A DNA stretch of 64,000 nucleotides. It comes from Enterobacter hormaechei subsp. hoffmannii. Its GTDB lineage: Bacteria > Pseudomonadota > Gammaproteobacteria > Enterobacterales > Enterobacteriaceae. The position numbers and the translations under genes were made by a program. The notes below the pieces were generated by a model. It was given only the letters and a program-made list of their open reading frames with translations, was not told the DNA's origin and did no database searches. The DNA is taken from contig NZ_CP017186.1 of the NCBI RefSeq assembly GCF_001729745.1, forward strand, positions 1,798,001 to 1,862,000, written 5' to 3'. This document shows, one piece after another, positions 63,105 through 64,000 of this stretch. How positions within the stretch are numbered: the first letter of the stretch is position 1; every line of letters starts with the position of its first letter.

Positions 63105-63383
63105 TTAAAGATCGTCCATAGTATAACCGACAACAATTTCCAGCGTCTTGCGGATCACATCCGCCTTAACGACATCGTCGGTGGTTTCCAGCGTCTGGAT
63201 CAGCCAGAGAATGATCGCTTTGTTGGTCAGATGACCTTCAGAAGCGAGAACACAACGAACCGCAGTCGAAAAAATGGCAGACTCTTCAGCAAAGCGATCG
63301 CCTGCGTGACGGAAATACTCCGACAACGCGCTATCTAAAAAGGCGGAGTGGTATTCGGGTTGAAGCTGAATATTTTGTCTCAT
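63105..63383 (-). CDS. ariR: RcsB connector / biofilm regulator AriR (YmgB)
   Basis: 92 aa. Matches E. coli AriR: LDSALSEYFRHAGD, AEESAIFSTAVRCVL, and the C-terminal LETTDDVVKADVIRKTLEIV. Small helical dimer that signals through RcsB to biofilm, curli and acid-resistance genes. RBS GGTGAG. Last gene of ycgZ-ymgA-ariR here; no ymgC is seen between it and fliB (convergent). Confidence 0.9.
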   Translation of the reverse strand: MRQNIQLQPEYHSAFLDSALSEYFRHAGDRFAEESAIFSTAVRCVLASEGHLTNKAIILWLIQTLETTDDVVKADVIRKTLEIVVGYTMDDL

Positions 63384-63412
63384 TTGTTCTCACCGTTGCT
63401 GTAAAGTTGTAG

Positions 63413-63733
63413 TCAATGCATCTTTTTGGGATCGGACGGTTTTCCATTTCCAAATAACGGCACTACATTGTCTCGATTATTTTTGAGAGATCCCTCTCTC
63501 TGTATTCGTCCTTGTGCGGTTCTGCGACCTTTAAAAGCGACAGTGCCTGTGCTGATTTCAGCTATCACCCTCGCTAATGTCTCCCGCCGCTGGGGATCCG
63601 TCTCACAGGCTTGCATGTTACGCAGACGCTGAACCAATCCCTCGGTCGTCACGGGACCGCGCTCCTTCAAAAGTGAAAGAGCGGCTTCTCCAATAAGCTG
63701 GTCGATCAGTCGGTCCGCATCACTGCTGTTCAT
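63413..63733 (-). CDS. ymgA: Connector protein YmgA-like
   Basis: 106 aa from the ATG at 63733 (MNSSDADRLIDQLIGEAA). The first 65 residues resemble YmgA; the tail is longer and basic (FKGRRTAQGRIQREG) and ends PKKMH. Start lies 4 bp after the ycgZ stop, and ariR follows after 29 bp. In E. coli YmgA acts through the RcsC/RcsD/RcsB relay. Confidence 0.78.
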   Translation of the reverse strand: MNSSDADRLIDQLIGEAALSLLKERGPVTTEGLVQRLRNMQACETDPQRRETLARVIAEISTGTVAFKGRRTAQGRIQREGSLKNNRDNVVPLFGNGKPSDPKKMH

Positions 63734-63737
63734 AACA

Positions 63738-63977
63738 TTAACGTTCGAAGAGCAGACCAAGAAGCAGGTGATAATGATGTTCCTCTTCCGGACCATTGGC
63801 CCTTTCAAGGCGACTCAACAGTTTTGTGCAGAGCGATTTGCGATTCAGATTCCGCCCATCGCTAAGGATTTCAACAACAACCTGACCCAATGTTTCCTGT
63901 TGGGTTGGAAGCGCGGCTTTTTCGAAATACTGCGCAATCGCTGTTGCCGAGTCTGCGAGGTGTCCGTTCTGCTGCAT
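63738..63977 (-). CDS. ycgZ: Connector protein YcgZ
   Basis: 79 aa, close to E. coli YcgZ: QQETLGQVVVEILSDGRNLNRKSLCTKLL. RBS AGGAG is 7 nt upstream. First gene of the operon; its promoter is past the window end, so BluR or RpoS control cannot be examined. Confidence 0.9.
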   Translation of the reverse strand: MQQNGHLADSATAIAQYFEKAALPTQQETLGQVVVEILSDGRNLNRKSLCTKLLSRLERANGPEEEHHYHLLLGLLFER

Positions 63978-64000
63978 GTTTCGCTCCTGTAAATTTTCGT

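Overview
The window is a chromosomal segment of an enteric bacterium, most likely Enterobacter (E. cloacae complex) or a close relative such as Lelliottia or Leclercia. From ves to ydiH the gene order follows the Escherichia coli ydi/ynj region closely (ves-cho-nadE-osmE-chbBCARFG-katE-cedA-tcyP-ydjM-hxpB-yniB-yniA-ydiZ-pfkB-ydiY-thrS-infC-rpmI-rplT-pheMST-ihfA-btuCED-nlpC-ydiV-selO-aroH-ppsR-ppsA-rprA-ydiK-ydiJ-menI-ydiH), and the proteins read as close orthologues. The genus call is inference from this synteny plus the accessory content.

Layout. 1-2700: DNA repair nuclease cho with a LexA box, NAD synthetase and the lipoprotein osmE. 2740-8190: chitobiose PTS and catabolism operon, with candidate NagC and CRP sites in front and a ChiX-complementary stretch between chbB and chbC. 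8298-17793: stress and central-metabolism genes (katE, cedA, tcyP, ydjM with a LexA box, an isolated kduD-type dehydrogenase, hxpB, yniB, yniA, ydiZ, pfkB). 18089-20116: ydiY, a small exported protein and a cluster of very small membrane proteins too short for ordinary gene calling, ending in the thrS leader. 20117-27288: translation block thrS-infC-rpmI-rplT, then pheM attenuator, pheST and ihfA. 27392-32759: vitamin B12 importer, nlpC, the degenerate EAL protein ydiV and the AMPylase selO. 32756-38690: a complete Fur-controlled haem uptake operon hemP-hmuRSTUV; E. coli K-12 keeps only the hemP-like gene ydiE at this position. 38856-43600: aroH (TrpR operator), ppsR and ppsA (Cra site). 43835-48582: accessory slot with a GPH-family sugar symporter plus a cytoplasmic GH3 glycosidase, then small unrecognised ORFs and a possible repressor remnant. 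48583-48736: RprA small RNA with its RcsB box. 48897-53955: ydiK, ydiJ, menI, ydiH.

The last 10 kb is accessory and is about surface lifestyle: two paralogous CRP/FNR-type regulators, a divergent chaperone-usher fimbrial operon (major pilin, chaperone, usher, adhesin, minor pilin), a LuxR-type regulator, an orphan flagellin lysine methylase (FliB type) and the RcsB connector operon ycgZ-ymgA-ariR. The 354 bp between the regulators and the pilin gene holds three near-identical 16-bp palindromes of the form RGTCTA-N4-TAGACY, the geometry expected for a CRP/FNR-fold dimer. This regulator/operator/fimbria module is the strongest candidate here for an undescribed regulatory system. With ydiV, rprA and ariR the window is unusually rich in functions that act on the choice between motility and attachment.
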